DNA of 8,763 nt, taken from positions 1 through 8,763 of the forward strand of contig JAJXTQ010000061.1 in the NCBI GenBank assembly GCA_021783685.1, read 5' to 3'. Every line of letters begins with the position of its first letter. Position 1 is the first letter of the stretch. A program made the translations under genes and the position numbers. Below are positions 1 to 8,763 of this stretch, piece after piece. The notes below the pieces were generated by a model that had not been told where the DNA came from, made no database searches, and was given only the letters and a program-made list of their open reading frames with translations. The stretch is from Pseudomonadota bacterium (GTDB taxonomy: Bacteria; Pseudomonadota; Gammaproteobacteria; UBA5335).

Positions 1-38
1 GGGCATCGCGGTCTCTCGGGCAGGGTGGATCGGCGGAC

Positions 39-44
39 TACAAT
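39..44 (+). promoter_or_regulatory. Possible -10 element upstream of the START-domain gene
   Basis: TACAAT matches the sigma-70 -10 consensus at 5 of 6 positions and lies about 55 nt before the ATG at 98. I do not see a convincing -35 hexamer at 16-18 bp spacing, so this is only a candidate. Confidence 0.25.
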
Positions 45-50
45 GATAGG

Positions 51-63
51 CCACGCAGCGTGG
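51..63. promoter_or_regulatory. Perfect 13-bp palindrome, possible operator
   Basis: CCACGC-A-GCGTGG is a perfect 6+1+6 inverted repeat located between the candidate -10 and the ribosome binding site of the START-domain gene. Its size and position would suit a small dimeric repressor. A GC-rich genome also produces such palindromes by chance, and no second copy is obvious in the window. Confidence 0.2.
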
Positions 64-85
64 TTGCGAACCTTTGGGCGATGAC

Positions 86-91
86 GAGGAG
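86..91 (+). promoter_or_regulatory. Ribosome binding site fixing the START-gene start
   Basis: GAGGAG lies 6 nt before ATG 98. It falls inside the upstream TTG-initiated extension, which argues for the ATG as the real start and places the signal peptide at the N-terminus. Confidence 0.7.
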
Positions 92-97
92 TCAAGG

Positions 98-802
98 ATG
101 AACAGGCGAAAACACAGTCGGAACATGGTGTGGGCGCTGCTCTTGCTGCCCTGGATGGCGGTCGCGGCGGAGTGGCAGCTCGGCAAGGACGAGAGCGGGG
201 TCCGCGTGTACTCGAGGGATGCCGCCGGAGGGGGAATCGAGGTCAAGGCGGAAACCACGGTGGACGCGCCGCTGGTGAGCGTGATGGCACTGATTCTGGA
301 TTATGACGCCGCGACACGCTGGCGCGCATCGATGATCAAGTCCATGAAAGTCAAGGACCAGCCGAATGATCACACCTGGATTCTGCAGGTCCACGCCGAG
401 CCGCCATGGCCGTTGCCGGCCAACGAGAGCGTCATCGAGGCCCAGCTCCAGGCCAAACCCGATCGCGTGATCTACCAGTACAAGGAGCGTCCCGATCTGC
501 AGCCGCCCGGCACCAAGAGCGCGCTGGGGGCGATGAACGGCGAATGGATTCTCAAACCGGCCGGGGAGGGGCGTACCCAGGTCACCAACGTCATGATGAT
601 GAAGCCCAACATTCCCGTGCCGGATTGGCTCATCAAACGCATGATCTACAGCACGCCGCATGAGCAGTTGATCAAGCTCGGCAAGGTGGCTGGAGAGCCG
701 CAATACCGGCCCAGCGCCGCTCCTCCCAAAATCAAGGAGCTGCTGGCGCCGACCTTGAAGTCGGCCTCGCAATCGAGTCGGAATGGCGCCTCGGTTTCCT
801 GA
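98..802 (+). CDS. Secreted START-domain (lipid-binding fold) protein
   Basis: This is a 234-residue protein of the bacterial START (StAR-related lipid transfer) family, whose helix-grip fold binds hydrophobic ligands; the natural ligand is unknown. Residues 1-23 form a signal peptide: basic MNRRKHSR, a hydrophobic stretch VWALLLLPWM, then AVA before AEW as the likely cleavage site, so it should act in the periplasm. The mature part opens with WQLGKDESGVRVYSR and continues with a T(T)VDAP segment and LDYDAATRWR near residues 67-76, as in bacterial START proteins. The fold runs to about residue 200; the Pro/Lys/Ser-rich tail (about 205-234) looks disordered. ATG at 98 is chosen over the in-frame TTG at 74 because GAGGAG (86-91) sits 6 nt upstream. 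The gene stands alone and is followed directly by an IS3 relic, so its last residues may not be the ancestral ones. The family call is good; the role is unknown. Confidence 0.85.
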   Translation: MNRRKHSRNMVWALLLLPWMAVAAEWQLGKDESGVRVYSRDAAGGGIEVKAETTVDAPLVSVMALILDYDAATRWRASMIKSMKVKDQPNDHTWILQVHAEPPWPLPANESVIEAQLQAKPDRVIYQYKERPDLQPPGTKSALGAMNGEWILKPAGEGRTQVTNVMMMKPNIPVPDWLIKRMIYSTPHEQLIKLGKVAGEPQYRPSAAPPKIKELLAPTLKSASQSSRNGASVS

Positions 803-808
803 AGCCGA

Positions 809-1484
809 TTGGTTGGTCGAGCAGATTCCAGAAGCAAGAAAGCTCCCACGGGTCGAACGGTGCGGGCGCTGGACCCGGTCGATCCGGAGCCCCTGCCGCA
901 ACCGGAACCGGAGATCACCCGGCTGAAGGGGCGAGGGGCCGAGCGGGACGTCGAAATCGAGGCCAGGACGGCGATTGCCGCAAATGGGGCGCGGTCTGAC
1001 GTGACGGGAGCCAGTGACCTGTGCGAAGGCCGGAGGCCCGTCGCAACGGGGCGCCGGCCGGCCGCGGTCGCTGACGCGTTCGGCATTCGGCTGAGCGCCC
1101 CGCCTGGCGATGGAGGAAGCTGCGGTGGATGCCGCCATGCGTAGGCTGGCGGTCCGCTAGCCGCGGCCCGGCCATGGATCGCGATGCTCGCATCGTGAGT
1201 CGGACCGCACACACCGCATGGGGCATCCGCGCATGTGGCATCCGCAAGGGCTGCAAGTGCCGCCCCGGGGCAAGCGACTTCGCGTCGCGTCCAGACGCCC
1301 GCTGACACCGACCCGGATCAACGGGACGTGGTCGTGCGACTTCGTGTTCAACGTCTGCGCCAGCGGCTGGCAACCGAGGTGTTTGATGTGGTCGAGGAGC
1401 GCGGTCACGAGCGTATCGTGACCGACGGGGTCGCCGGCCGCCATTCCGGTTGGTGGTCGACACGCTGTCACCGTCGGTCCATAA
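809..1484 (+). pseudogene. Decayed IS3-family transposase (orfA and orfB remnants)
   Basis: No intact frame exists here, but translated pieces keep the order of an IS3-family element. At 911-988 one frame gives EITRLKGRGAERDVEIEART, like the coiled-coil C-terminus of OrfA. A second frame from 1005 gives orfB-like text with in-frame stops at 1092 (TGA) and 1158 (TAG): AAVDAAMRRLAVR (about 1119-1157), GLQVPPRGKRLRV (1248-1286), matching the usual 'EGLxVPxxxxRRR' step, and INGTWSCDFVFNVCASG (1317-1367), matching the 'PNxVWxxDFVFDxCA(N/D)G' strand around the first catalytic Asp. After 1385 the frame shifts and gives VVEERGHERIVTDGVAG, which aligns with the usual 'VVDExTRExLxIDVAG'. Near 1447 it may shift again (RLVVDTLS). 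The DNGPEF block and the final catalytic Glu are absent, so the 3' half is lost and the element is dead. I could not delimit terminal inverted repeats or a target duplication. The match is from memory of family motifs. Confidence 0.7.
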
Positions 1485-1589
1485 GAAAAGTCGACAGATC
1501 AACCGGTTCGGCGTCGGCAGTTTAATGCCGCAGATCCTACGCCGGGTTCGCAGTTGACGGCGCAGGAACCGGAGCCCAAGGAAGGCTGA
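1485..1589 (+). other. Orphan reading tail ahead of a terminator (possible displaced gene 3' end)
   Basis: A frame open only from just after a TAA (1482-1484) reads EKSTDQPVRRRQFNAADPTP, then GSQLTAQEPEPKEG, and stops at TGA 1587-1589. It has no credible start codon or ribosome site and is too short to be a gene alone. Its Pro/Glu/Gln-rich composition resembles a disordered protein C-terminus, and an intrinsic terminator begins 21 nt after the stop, as expected for a real gene end. It may be the former 3' end of the START-domain gene, cut off by the IS insertion, or part of the IS relic. It may also be chance. Confidence 0.25.
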
Positions 1590-1610
1590 CCCGATCCGCC
1601 GGATCGACGC

Positions 1611-1643
1611 AAAGGGCGCCGCCCCCGGGCAGCGCCTTTTTTT
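1611..1643 (+). terminator. Intrinsic terminator after the IS3 relic
   Basis: AAAGGGCGC (1611-1619) pairs with GCGCCTTT (1632-1639) with one bulged G around a C-rich loop, and T continues to 1643 (seven T in a row, 1637-1643). It faces the plus strand but lies more than 800 nt after the last intact plus gene, which suggests it once served a gene ending just before it. It now shields the downstream small gene from read-through. Confidence 0.7.
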
Positions 1644-1760
1644 CTCAAGGTCCTCAGGCGCCGGTCGATACTCTCCATGAAGTCCTGCATCCGCTCGGGC
1701 TTCCGCCGCGCCCGGATAGACGGGCCGACGTGTCGAACCAAAAAACCAGGAAAAAATATC

Positions 1761-2090
1761 ATGAACAAAAATCTGAAAATCGGTGCCTTCTCGGTCCTGT
1801 TCGGCGTGCTGCCGCTGGCTGCCCAGGCGGACATGACGGCCATTCCCTACGGCGAGCTGGCGGGGATCAACGGTCAGGGTCTGACGCTCGACATCGGCAA
1901 GACCAAGGACAAGGGCTTGTCGTTGTCGATGGATGCCACCGGGGGCAGCTTCTCGGTCGGCCCGTCGAAGAGCAAGTTCAGGACGCTGGGCTATTCCGAT
2001 CCTGTCACGGGCGCTGCGTTCAGCTTCGATGGCGGCCGGGACAAGTCCAAGGGGTTGGGCTTCAGCTGGACCATGCCGACTGCGCCCTGA
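1761..2090 (+). CDS. Small exported protein with a GQG motif, function unknown
   Basis: This is a 109-residue protein I cannot assign to a characterised family. Residues 1-23 are a clear Sec signal peptide (MNKNLK, hydrophobic IGAFSVLFGVLPLA, AQA before D24). The mature start, MTAIPYGELAGINGQGLTLD, resembles the 'L-x-D-x-E-L-x-x-V-x-GQxG-(I/L)' opening of small exported proteins of the DUF6160/FilA-like sort; I note this only as a resemblance. The body is rich in Gly, Ser, Lys and Asp and has no Cys. Two similar segments, KDKGLSLSMDA (50-60) and KSKGLGFSWTM (95-105), suggest a diverged internal repeat of beta-strand type. ATG 1761 is preferred to the in-frame ATG 1677 because AGGA (1748-1751) sits 9 nt upstream, the local leader is A-rich, and the signal peptide starts there. 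With a terminator on each side it is probably monocistronic. Exported location is likely; the role is unknown. Confidence 0.8.
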   Translation: MNKNLKIGAFSVLFGVLPLAAQADMTAIPYGELAGINGQGLTLDIGKTKDKGLSLSMDATGGSFSVGPSKSKFRTLGYSDPVTGAAFSFDGGRDKSKGLGFSWTMPTAP

Positions 2091-2115
2091 TTCTTCCGTC
2101 CATCCGCGTCATCCC

Positions 2116-2148
2116 ACAGCAGGGGCCCTCAGGGCCCCTGCTGTTTTC
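2116..2148 (+). terminator. Strong intrinsic terminator of the small exported-protein gene
   Basis: A perfect 12-bp stem, CAGCAGGGGCCC (2117-2128) with GGGCCCCTGCTG (2132-2143), closes a TCA loop and is followed by TTTTC; A2116 and T2144 extend the stem. It starts about 26 nt after the stop of the small gene. There is no T-run on the opposite strand, so it should work in the plus direction only. Confidence 0.9.
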
Positions 2149-2160
2149 GAGGTCTGCCGT

Positions 2161-2190
2161 TTGCATCCTGCCGGGCTCTTTCTCTATAAA
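2161..2190 (+). promoter_or_regulatory. Candidate sigma-70 promoter of the MgtC/DUF4010 gene
   Basis: TATAAA (2185-2190, 5 of 6 to consensus) lies 36 nt before the TTG start, with TTGCAT (2161-2166, 3 of 6) as a poor -35 at an 18-bp spacing. Its position directly after a strong terminator and before the next gene fits a dedicated promoter. The short CTCT/AGAG inverted repeat around the -10 (2182-2185 and 2192-2195) may be incidental. Confidence 0.4.
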
Positions 2191-2214
2191 CGAGAGTTCG
2201 ACCCCCGAGCCCAC

Positions 2215-2218
2215 GAGG
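2215..2218 (+). promoter_or_regulatory. Ribosome binding site supporting a TTG start
   Basis: GAGG lies 7 nt before TTG 2226. The protein then begins MQQQSFGYLALALAVGLLIG, which keeps the first membrane segment intact. No ATG or GTG occurs between here and the conserved GLLIGLER motif, so TTG is needed as the start. Confidence 0.6.
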
Positions 2219-2225
2219 CGCCGCC

Positions 2226-3484
2226 TTGCAGCAGCAATCATTCGGCTATCTGGCACTGGCGCTTGCGGTCGGCTTGCTGATCGGTCTGGAACGGGGCTGG
2301 CAGAGCCGCGCGCTCCCGGAAGGCGAGCGCATCGCGGGCCTGCGCACCTTTGGTCTTCTGGGGCTCCTGGGCGGCGTCGCCAGTCTGCTGGGCCAGCACT
2401 TGGGCGGCAGCGTTGCGGCCGCGATCGTCCTGGCGGCGGCCCTGGTCATGGGCGGCAGCTACCTGCTGCGGTTTCGCGCGGACGGCACCGCGAGCGCAAC
2501 GACCACCGTTGCGGGACTGCTGACCGTGGGGCTGGGCGCACTGGCCGGGCTGGGCGAGTCGACTTTGGCAGCGGCGGGGGCGGTCATTGCCACGATGCTG
2601 CTCAACCTCAAGCCGATCCTGCACACCGGGGTGGCGCGGCTGCAGGCGCATGAACTGCGCGCCACGCTGAATCTGCTGCTGATCTCGGTCGTCCTCTTGC
2701 CGGTGTTGCCCAACGCGGGCTACGGACCCGGCGCAGTGCTCAATCCCTATCGAATCTGGATGATGGTGGTCCTGATCGCCAGCATCTCCTTCGCCGGCTA
2801 TTTTGCGGTCAAGCTGCTGGGGCCGGGCCGGGGGATTCTGCTGACGGGCTTGTTCGGGGGCTTGAGTTCCTCCACGGCAGTGACCTGGAGCCTCGCGCGG
2901 ATCGGGCGCAGCCAACCGGACTGGAGCCCGACGCTCGCAAGCGGCATTCTGGTGGCCTGCGGCACCATGTTCCCGCGCATCCTGCTGGTCGCGGGCCTGA
3001 TGCATCCGCCCCTCTTGCCGGCCCTGACACTGCCGCTGGCCGTGATGGCGGGGGTGACCTACGGCGGCGCGATACTGATCTGGTGGCGGCAGCACCGACG
3101 CATCGACGCTCCCGTCCTGAGCCTGAGCAATCCATTCCAGCTGCGCATGGCGATGCGGTTTGCTGCCCTGCTGCTCGGCGTGCTGCTGCTGGCCGAATGG
3201 ATCGAGACCCGATGGGGCGATCCCGGTCTCTATGGACTAGCGGTGCTGTCCGGTCTCTCGGATGTCGATGCGATCACGCTGTCGCTCGCGCGCATGGGGC
3301 AGGAGGGGCTTGGCATTCCGACGGTATTGCTGGGGATCCTGTTGGCCGCAACGTCCAACAACCTCGTCAAGATGGGACTCGCGCTTGCCTTGGGTGGGCG
3401 CGGGGTAGGCGTTCGGGTGGCGGCCGTCCTGGGCGCGGCCATGCTCTCGGGGCTGCTGATCGGCTTTTGGCTGAACGCAGCAGG

Positions 3485-3488
<4 letters not shown>
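2226..3488 (+). CDS. MgtC/SapB-family DUF4010 inner-membrane protein
   Basis: This 420-residue, very hydrophobic protein (roughly 12-13 predicted membrane spans) has an MgtC/SapB-type N-terminal domain and a DUF4010 C-terminal domain. The MgtC signature is GLLIGLERGW (16-25) followed by AGLRTFGLLGLLGG (37-50). The DUF4010 part contains two related segments, GGLSSSTAVTWSLARIG (211-227) and SGLSDVDAITLSLARMG (342-358), and a SNNLVKMG turn (377-384), which suggests an internally duplicated transporter-like core. MgtC relatives are linked to Mg2+ limitation and ATP-synthase control in Salmonella; for DUF4010 proteins the substrate is not established, and it should not be called MgtC. The length is full for the family. 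It starts at TTG and appears monocistronic, and its TAG stop overlaps the convergent ggt stop. Confidence 0.88.
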
Positions 3489-6370
<2,882 letters not shown>

Positions 6371-6372
6371 GC

Positions 6373-6702
6373 TTAAGCGCCGCTGCCCAGATGCAGTCCG
6401 ACCACGCCGAGCACGATGAGGCCGAGGCTCAACCCCTTGAGGACATTCCACGATTCCCCGAACCAGACCACGCCGATGCCCGCGATCACGGCCGTCCCCA
6501 CGGCAGACCAGATCGCGTAGGCCATGCCCACCTCCAGTGTGCGCAGGGCGCGGGCCAGTGCCGTGAAGGCCAGCAGGTAACAGACGAACATCGCCAGGGT
6601 GGGACCCGGCCGGCTCAAGCTCTCCGAGAGCTTCATCGCCGTGGTGCCGGCGATTTCGAAGCCGATGGCCAGCATCAGCGCCAGCCAACCCTGCGGCATC
6701 AT
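6373..6702 (-). CDS. Small multidrug resistance (SMR) family exporter, EmrE/Qac type
   Basis: This 109-residue inner-membrane protein has four predicted helices (about 5-23, 34-52, 59-80, 87-105) and is a full-length SMR. As a dimer, members of this group exchange protons for cationic compounds. Residues characteristic of EmrE are present: the essential membrane Glu in FEIAGTTAMKLSE (Glu16, EmrE Glu14), and Tyr62 and Trp65 in MAYAIWSAVG (EmrE Tyr60 and Trp63). The GTTxMK-SE and AYAIWS text favours the Qac (multidrug) subtype over the Gdx (guanidinium) subtype; this is read by eye. Two ATGs are possible: 6702 overlaps the metY stop as ATGA, and 6699 gives TGATG. Both keep coupling to metY. AAGG about 10 nt upstream is a modest ribosome site. 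Its natural substrate in a methionine/CoA operon is unknown. Confidence 0.92.
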   Translation of the reverse strand: MMPQGWLALMLAIGFEIAGTTAMKLSESLSRPGPTLAMFVCYLLAFTALARALRTLEVGMAYAIWSAVGTAVIAGIGVVWFGESWNVLKGLSLGLIVLGVVGLHLGSGA

Positions 6703-7979
6703 GCGCCGACCGCCTTTGCCAGCGCCTGTTCGATGTCCGCGACGATGTCGTCGATGTGCTCGAGGCCGACCGACAGCCGCACCATGTCCACCGTCACGCC
6801 GGCCGCCTCGAGTTCACCGGGGCCGAGCTGGCGGTGGGTGGTCGTCGCGGGATGGCAGGCCAGCGATTTGGCGTCGCCGATGTTGACCAGCCGCACGATG
6901 AGCTGCAGGGCGTCGATGAAGCGGGCGCCGGCTTCCGCCCCGCCACGGATGCCGAAGCTGAGGATGCCCGAGGCCTGTCCGCCCAGATAGTGCGCGGCGC
7001 GCGCGTGCTGGGGGCTGTCGGCAAGGCCGGCGTATTTGACCCAGCTCACCCCGGGATGGCGATGCAGGAATTGGGCGACGGCGAGCGCATTGGCGCAATG
7101 CCGCTCCATGCGCAGCGGCAGGGTTTCGATGCCCTGGAGCAGCAGGAAGGCGTTGAAGGGCGACAGGGAGGCGCCCATGTTGCGCAGGGGCACGACGCGG
7201 CAGCGGCCGATGTAGGCGGCCGGACCAAAGGCGTCGGTGTAGACCACGCCGTGGTAGGACGGGTCGGGGCGCACCATCATGGGAAAGCGCTCGGCATGCT
7301 CGGCCCAGGGGAAGCGCCCCGAGTCCACCACCAGGCCGCCCATGGTGGTGCCGTGTCCGCCCATGTACTTGGTGAGCGAGTGCACCACGATGTCCGCACC
7401 GTGCTCGAAGGGGCGCAGCAGGCAGGGCGTGGCGACCGTGTTGTCGACGATGAGCGGGATGCCGTGGGCATGGGCGATCGCGGCCAGGCGCGCGATGTCG
7501 GCGATTTCGCCCGAGGGGTTGCCGATCGACTCGCAGAACAGCGCGCGCGTGCGGTCGTCGATGGCCGCTGCGATGCCGTCGAAATCCTCGTTGCCGAGCA
7601 GGCGCGCCGCGATGCCGAGCTGGGGCAGGGTATGGGCGAACAGATTGTAGGTCCCGCCATAGAGCTTGGCGGTGCTGACGATGTTGTCGCCGGCTGCCGC
7701 CAGGGTCTGGATGGCATAGGTGATGGCGGCCATGCCCGAGGCCACGGCGAGCGCGCCGATCCCGCCTTCCAGCGCCGCGACGCGCGCCTCCAGCACGGCG
7801 GTGGTGGGATTCATGATGCGCGTATAGATGTTGCCCGGCACCTTGAGGTCGAACAGGTCGGCGCCGTGCTGGGTGTCGTCGAAGGCGTAGGACGTCGTCT
7901 GATACACCGGCACCGCGACCGCGTGGGTGGTGGGTTCGGGCGTATAGCCGGCGTGGATCGCCAGGGTTTCGGGCTTCAT
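6699..7979 (-). CDS. metY: O-acetylhomoserine sulfhydrylase (aminocarboxypropyltransferase)
   Basis: This 426-residue PLP enzyme of the Cys/Met-metabolism (gamma) family condenses O-acetylhomoserine with sulfide to give homocysteine, the direct-sulfhydrylation route to methionine. The PLP lysine is Lys204 in [18 protein letters not shown]. Upstream are YTRIMNPTT (52-60) and SGMAAITYA (81-89), where the PLP phosphate and ring bind, and the Asp of IVDNTVATP (177-185), which pairs with the PLP nitrogen. The length of about 426, with the long C-terminal half and [14 protein letters not shown] near 360-375, fits MetY rather than MetB or MetZ (about 390-400). The ATG at 7979 is preferred to GTG 7985: GGAG (7992-7989) is 9 nt from the ATG but only 3 nt from the GTG. 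First gene of the five-gene minus-strand cluster. Exact acyl-homoserine preference cannot be read from the sequence. Confidence 0.93.
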   Translation of the reverse strand: MKPETLAIHAGYTPEPTTHAVAVPVYQTTSYAFDDTQHGADLFDLKVPGNIYTRIMNPTTAVLEARVAALEGGIGALAVASGMAAITYAIQTLAAAGDNIVSTAKLYGGTYNLFAHTLPQLGIAARLLGNEDFDGIAAAIDDRTRALFCESIGNPSGEIADIARLAAIAHAHGIPLIVDNTVATPCLLRPFEHGADIVVHSLTKYMGGHGTTMGGLVVDSGRFPWAEHAERFPMMVRPDPSYHGVVYTDAFGPAAYIGRCRVVPLRNMGASLSPFNAFLLLQGIETLPLRMERHCANALAVAQFLHRHPGVSWVKYAGLADSPQHARAAHYLGGQASGILSFGIRGGAEAGARFIDALQLIVRLVNIGDAKSLACHPATTTHRQLGPGELEAAGVTVDMVRLSVGLEHIDDIVADIEQALAKAVGA

Positions 7980-7988
7980 GGGCACTGT

Positions 7989-7992
7989 CTCC
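7989..7992 (-). promoter_or_regulatory. Ribosome binding site deciding the metY start
   Basis: On the minus strand CGGAGAC places GGAG 9 nt before ATG 7979 and only 3 nt before the in-frame GTG 7985. Normal spacing favours the ATG and removes two residues from the longest possible product. Confidence 0.6.
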
Positions 7993-8146
7993 GTTGGGTC
8001 TTGGATCGCACCTGAGTCACGTCTGGCTGTCCGGGGCGAGCGCGGCCAGTCTACCCAAGCCGCTGGCGGCTTCCTACCGAGCCCCGGGGGCGGGTGGTAG
8101 CATAGCCGGCCGAAGCGGGCGTTCCGACGGGCGCCGATCGATCAGC

Positions 8147-8153
8147 GGGAGGA
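8147..8153 (+). promoter_or_regulatory. Ribosome binding site of ftsY
   Basis: GGGAGGA is the strongest Shine-Dalgarno in the window. It is 4-5 nt before GTG 8158 and about 13 nt before the in-frame ATG 8167, so GTG is taken as the start; the choice changes only three residues. Confidence 0.65.
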
Positions 8154-8157
8154 CGGT

Positions 8158-8763
8158 GTGGAGCAGATGATGGTGCCGTTGCGGGAGTGGCTGGCCCAGC
8201 TGGTCGTATGGATGCCGTGGCTGGGCGACGAGCGGGGCGCCTTGCTGGCCGTTGCGCTGCTCCTCGTCGCAGCGGCCGGGGCGGCTGGTGCGATCCTGGT
8301 GATGCGTCGCCGCCAGAAACCCCGCGCGGCGGCGCCCGCGCCGCAGGCCCGCGCAGCCTTGCCCCAGGCACCGCAGCCATCGCCGCCGGTGCAGCCCATT
8401 CCCGTGCCGGCGCCCGTCGCCGCGCCACCCGCCCCGGCGCCGACACCACCGCCCCGGACGACGGAACCGACATCTGTTCCGCCGCCGGTGCCCGTCGAGC
8501 CGCATGTCGAAGCACCGGTGAGCCCGGCACCGTCGCTGCCGATCGAGGTTGCGCCCGAAGCCAAGGCGGCGGCGGACGTGGCTGTCGAGGCAGTCGCGCC
8601 CCGGATGGGCTGGCTGGGCCGCATCCGGGCCGGGTTGAGCAAGACCCGCGTCGGGCTGGCCGACGGCCTGGGCAGCCTGTTTCTGGGCGGCAAGCGCCTC
8701 GACGACGATCTGCTGGAGGATCTGGAGACCCGGCTGCTCATGGCCGACGTCGTTCTCGAAGCC
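8158..8763 (+). CDS. ftsY: Signal recognition particle receptor FtsY, 5' part (runs off the window)
   Basis: FtsY is the SRP-receptor GTPase that docks ribosome-nascent-chain complexes at the inner membrane. Only 202 residues are in the window and no stop is reached. Residues 151-202 are the start of the NG module: GWLGRIRAGLSKTRVGLADG then LGSLFLGGKRLDDDLLEDLE and TRLLMADVVLEA, the helical N domain typical of FtsY. The GTPase G motifs lie beyond the edge. Ahead of it, residues 27-49 (ALLAVALLLVAAAGAAGAIL) form a predicted membrane helix followed by RRRQKPR, and about 53-148 are a Pro/Ala/Val-rich linker in place of the long acidic A domain of E. coli FtsY. It diverges from metY. The opposite strand is also open here, but this frame has the family match and the ribosome site. 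Confidence 0.93.
   Translation, partial: MEQMMVPLREWLAQLVVWMPWLGDERGALLAVALLLVAAAGAAGAILVMRRRQKPRAAAPAPQARAALPQAPQPSPPVQPIPVPAPVAAPPAPAPTPPPRTTEPTSVPPPVPVEPHVEAPVSPAPSLPIEVAPEAKAAADVAVEAVAPRMGWLGRIRAGLSKTRVGLADGLGSLFLGGKRLDDDLLEDLETRLLMADVVLEA

Larger units (their letters stand above)
7980..8157. other. Divergent metY / ftsY intergenic region
   Basis: These 178 bp must hold the start signals of both the leftward metY operon and rightward ftsY. I find no strong sigma-70 promoter. The best -10-like words are TAGACT on the minus strand (8053-8048) and TAGCAT on the plus strand (about 8098-8103), both 4 of 6 and without a good -35. I see no riboswitch-like fold or methionine-repressor box that I could defend. 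Confidence 0.5.

Noticed and set aside
92..1138. A 348-codon minus-strand frame across the START gene and the IS relic
   Set aside because: It is the complement of a well-supported secreted START protein and of IS3-like sequence. Its translation is Arg/Pro/His-rich shadow text without motifs.
1157..1471. Minus-strand frame with protein-like text around VGHDTLVTALLDHIKHLG
   Set aside because: It looked plausible for codon use, but the plus strand over the same bases gives the collinear IS3 OrfB motifs, which explain the region better.
6756..8015. A 419-codon plus-strand frame
   Set aside because: It lies wholly opposite metY, which has a full set of PLP-enzyme motifs. The frame is an antisense artefact of GC-rich codons.
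7980..8157. Possible SAM or SAH riboswitch ahead of metY
   Set aside because: The leader is short, and I could not find a conserved riboswitch core or a terminator hairpin before the metY start. A covariance-model scan would settle it.
8142..8741. Long open frames on the minus strand across the right end, rich in Ser, Gly, Thr and Ala
   Set aside because: They are antisense to ftsY, whose plus-strand frame has a strong ribosome site and a clear FtsY N domain. High GC keeps the opposite strand free of stops, and the products are low-complexity with no family resemblance.

Overview
The window looks like ordinary chromosome from a high-GC gammaproteobacterium. It carries slowly evolving housekeeping genes (coaD, rsmD, ftsY, metY) with uniformly GC-rich codon use, and rsmD-coaD next to a divergent ftsY is an arrangement I associate with gammaproteobacterial chromosomes, including sulfur-oxidising and Chromatiales-type lineages. 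I cannot name a species. I see no defence system, CRISPR array, tRNA, rRNA or intact mobile element.

Layout, left to right. (1) 98-802 (+) is a secreted START-domain (lipid-binding fold) protein. (2) 803-1643 holds no intact gene. It contains a badly eroded IS3-family transposase (orfA-like and orfB-like pieces with in-frame stops and frameshifts), then a short orphan reading tail that runs into an intrinsic terminator. (3) 1761-2090 (+) is a 109-residue exported protein with a GQG-type motif. It sits between two terminators, so it is probably its own transcription unit. (4) 2226-3488 (+) is an MgtC/SapB-DUF4010 polytopic membrane protein starting at TTG. (5) 7979 down to 3485 (-) is a tight five-gene cluster: metY, a small multidrug-resistance (SMR) exporter, rsmD, coaD, ggt. 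Two junctions overlap by 4 nt (ATGA and GTGA), one gap is 2 nt and one is 43 nt, so it reads as one operon. The last stop codon of this operon and the stop of the MgtC gene lie in the same CTAG tetranucleotide. (6) 8158 to the window end (+) is the 5' part of ftsY, divergent from metY. It has a predicted N-terminal membrane segment and a long Pro/Ala-rich linker before the SRP-GTPase N domain.

How the genes fit together: metY makes homocysteine from O-acetylhomoserine and sulfide, coaD makes dephospho-CoA from a cysteine-derived precursor, and ggt breaks down gamma-glutamyl peptides such as glutathione and can return cysteine. The operon therefore has a possible organic-sulfur theme, interrupted by rsmD (16S rRNA methylation) and an SMR exporter. 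That theme is inference. The most notable points are the IS3 relic and the reading tail behind it, the small exported protein, the overlapping convergent stop codons, and the unusual FtsY N-terminus.
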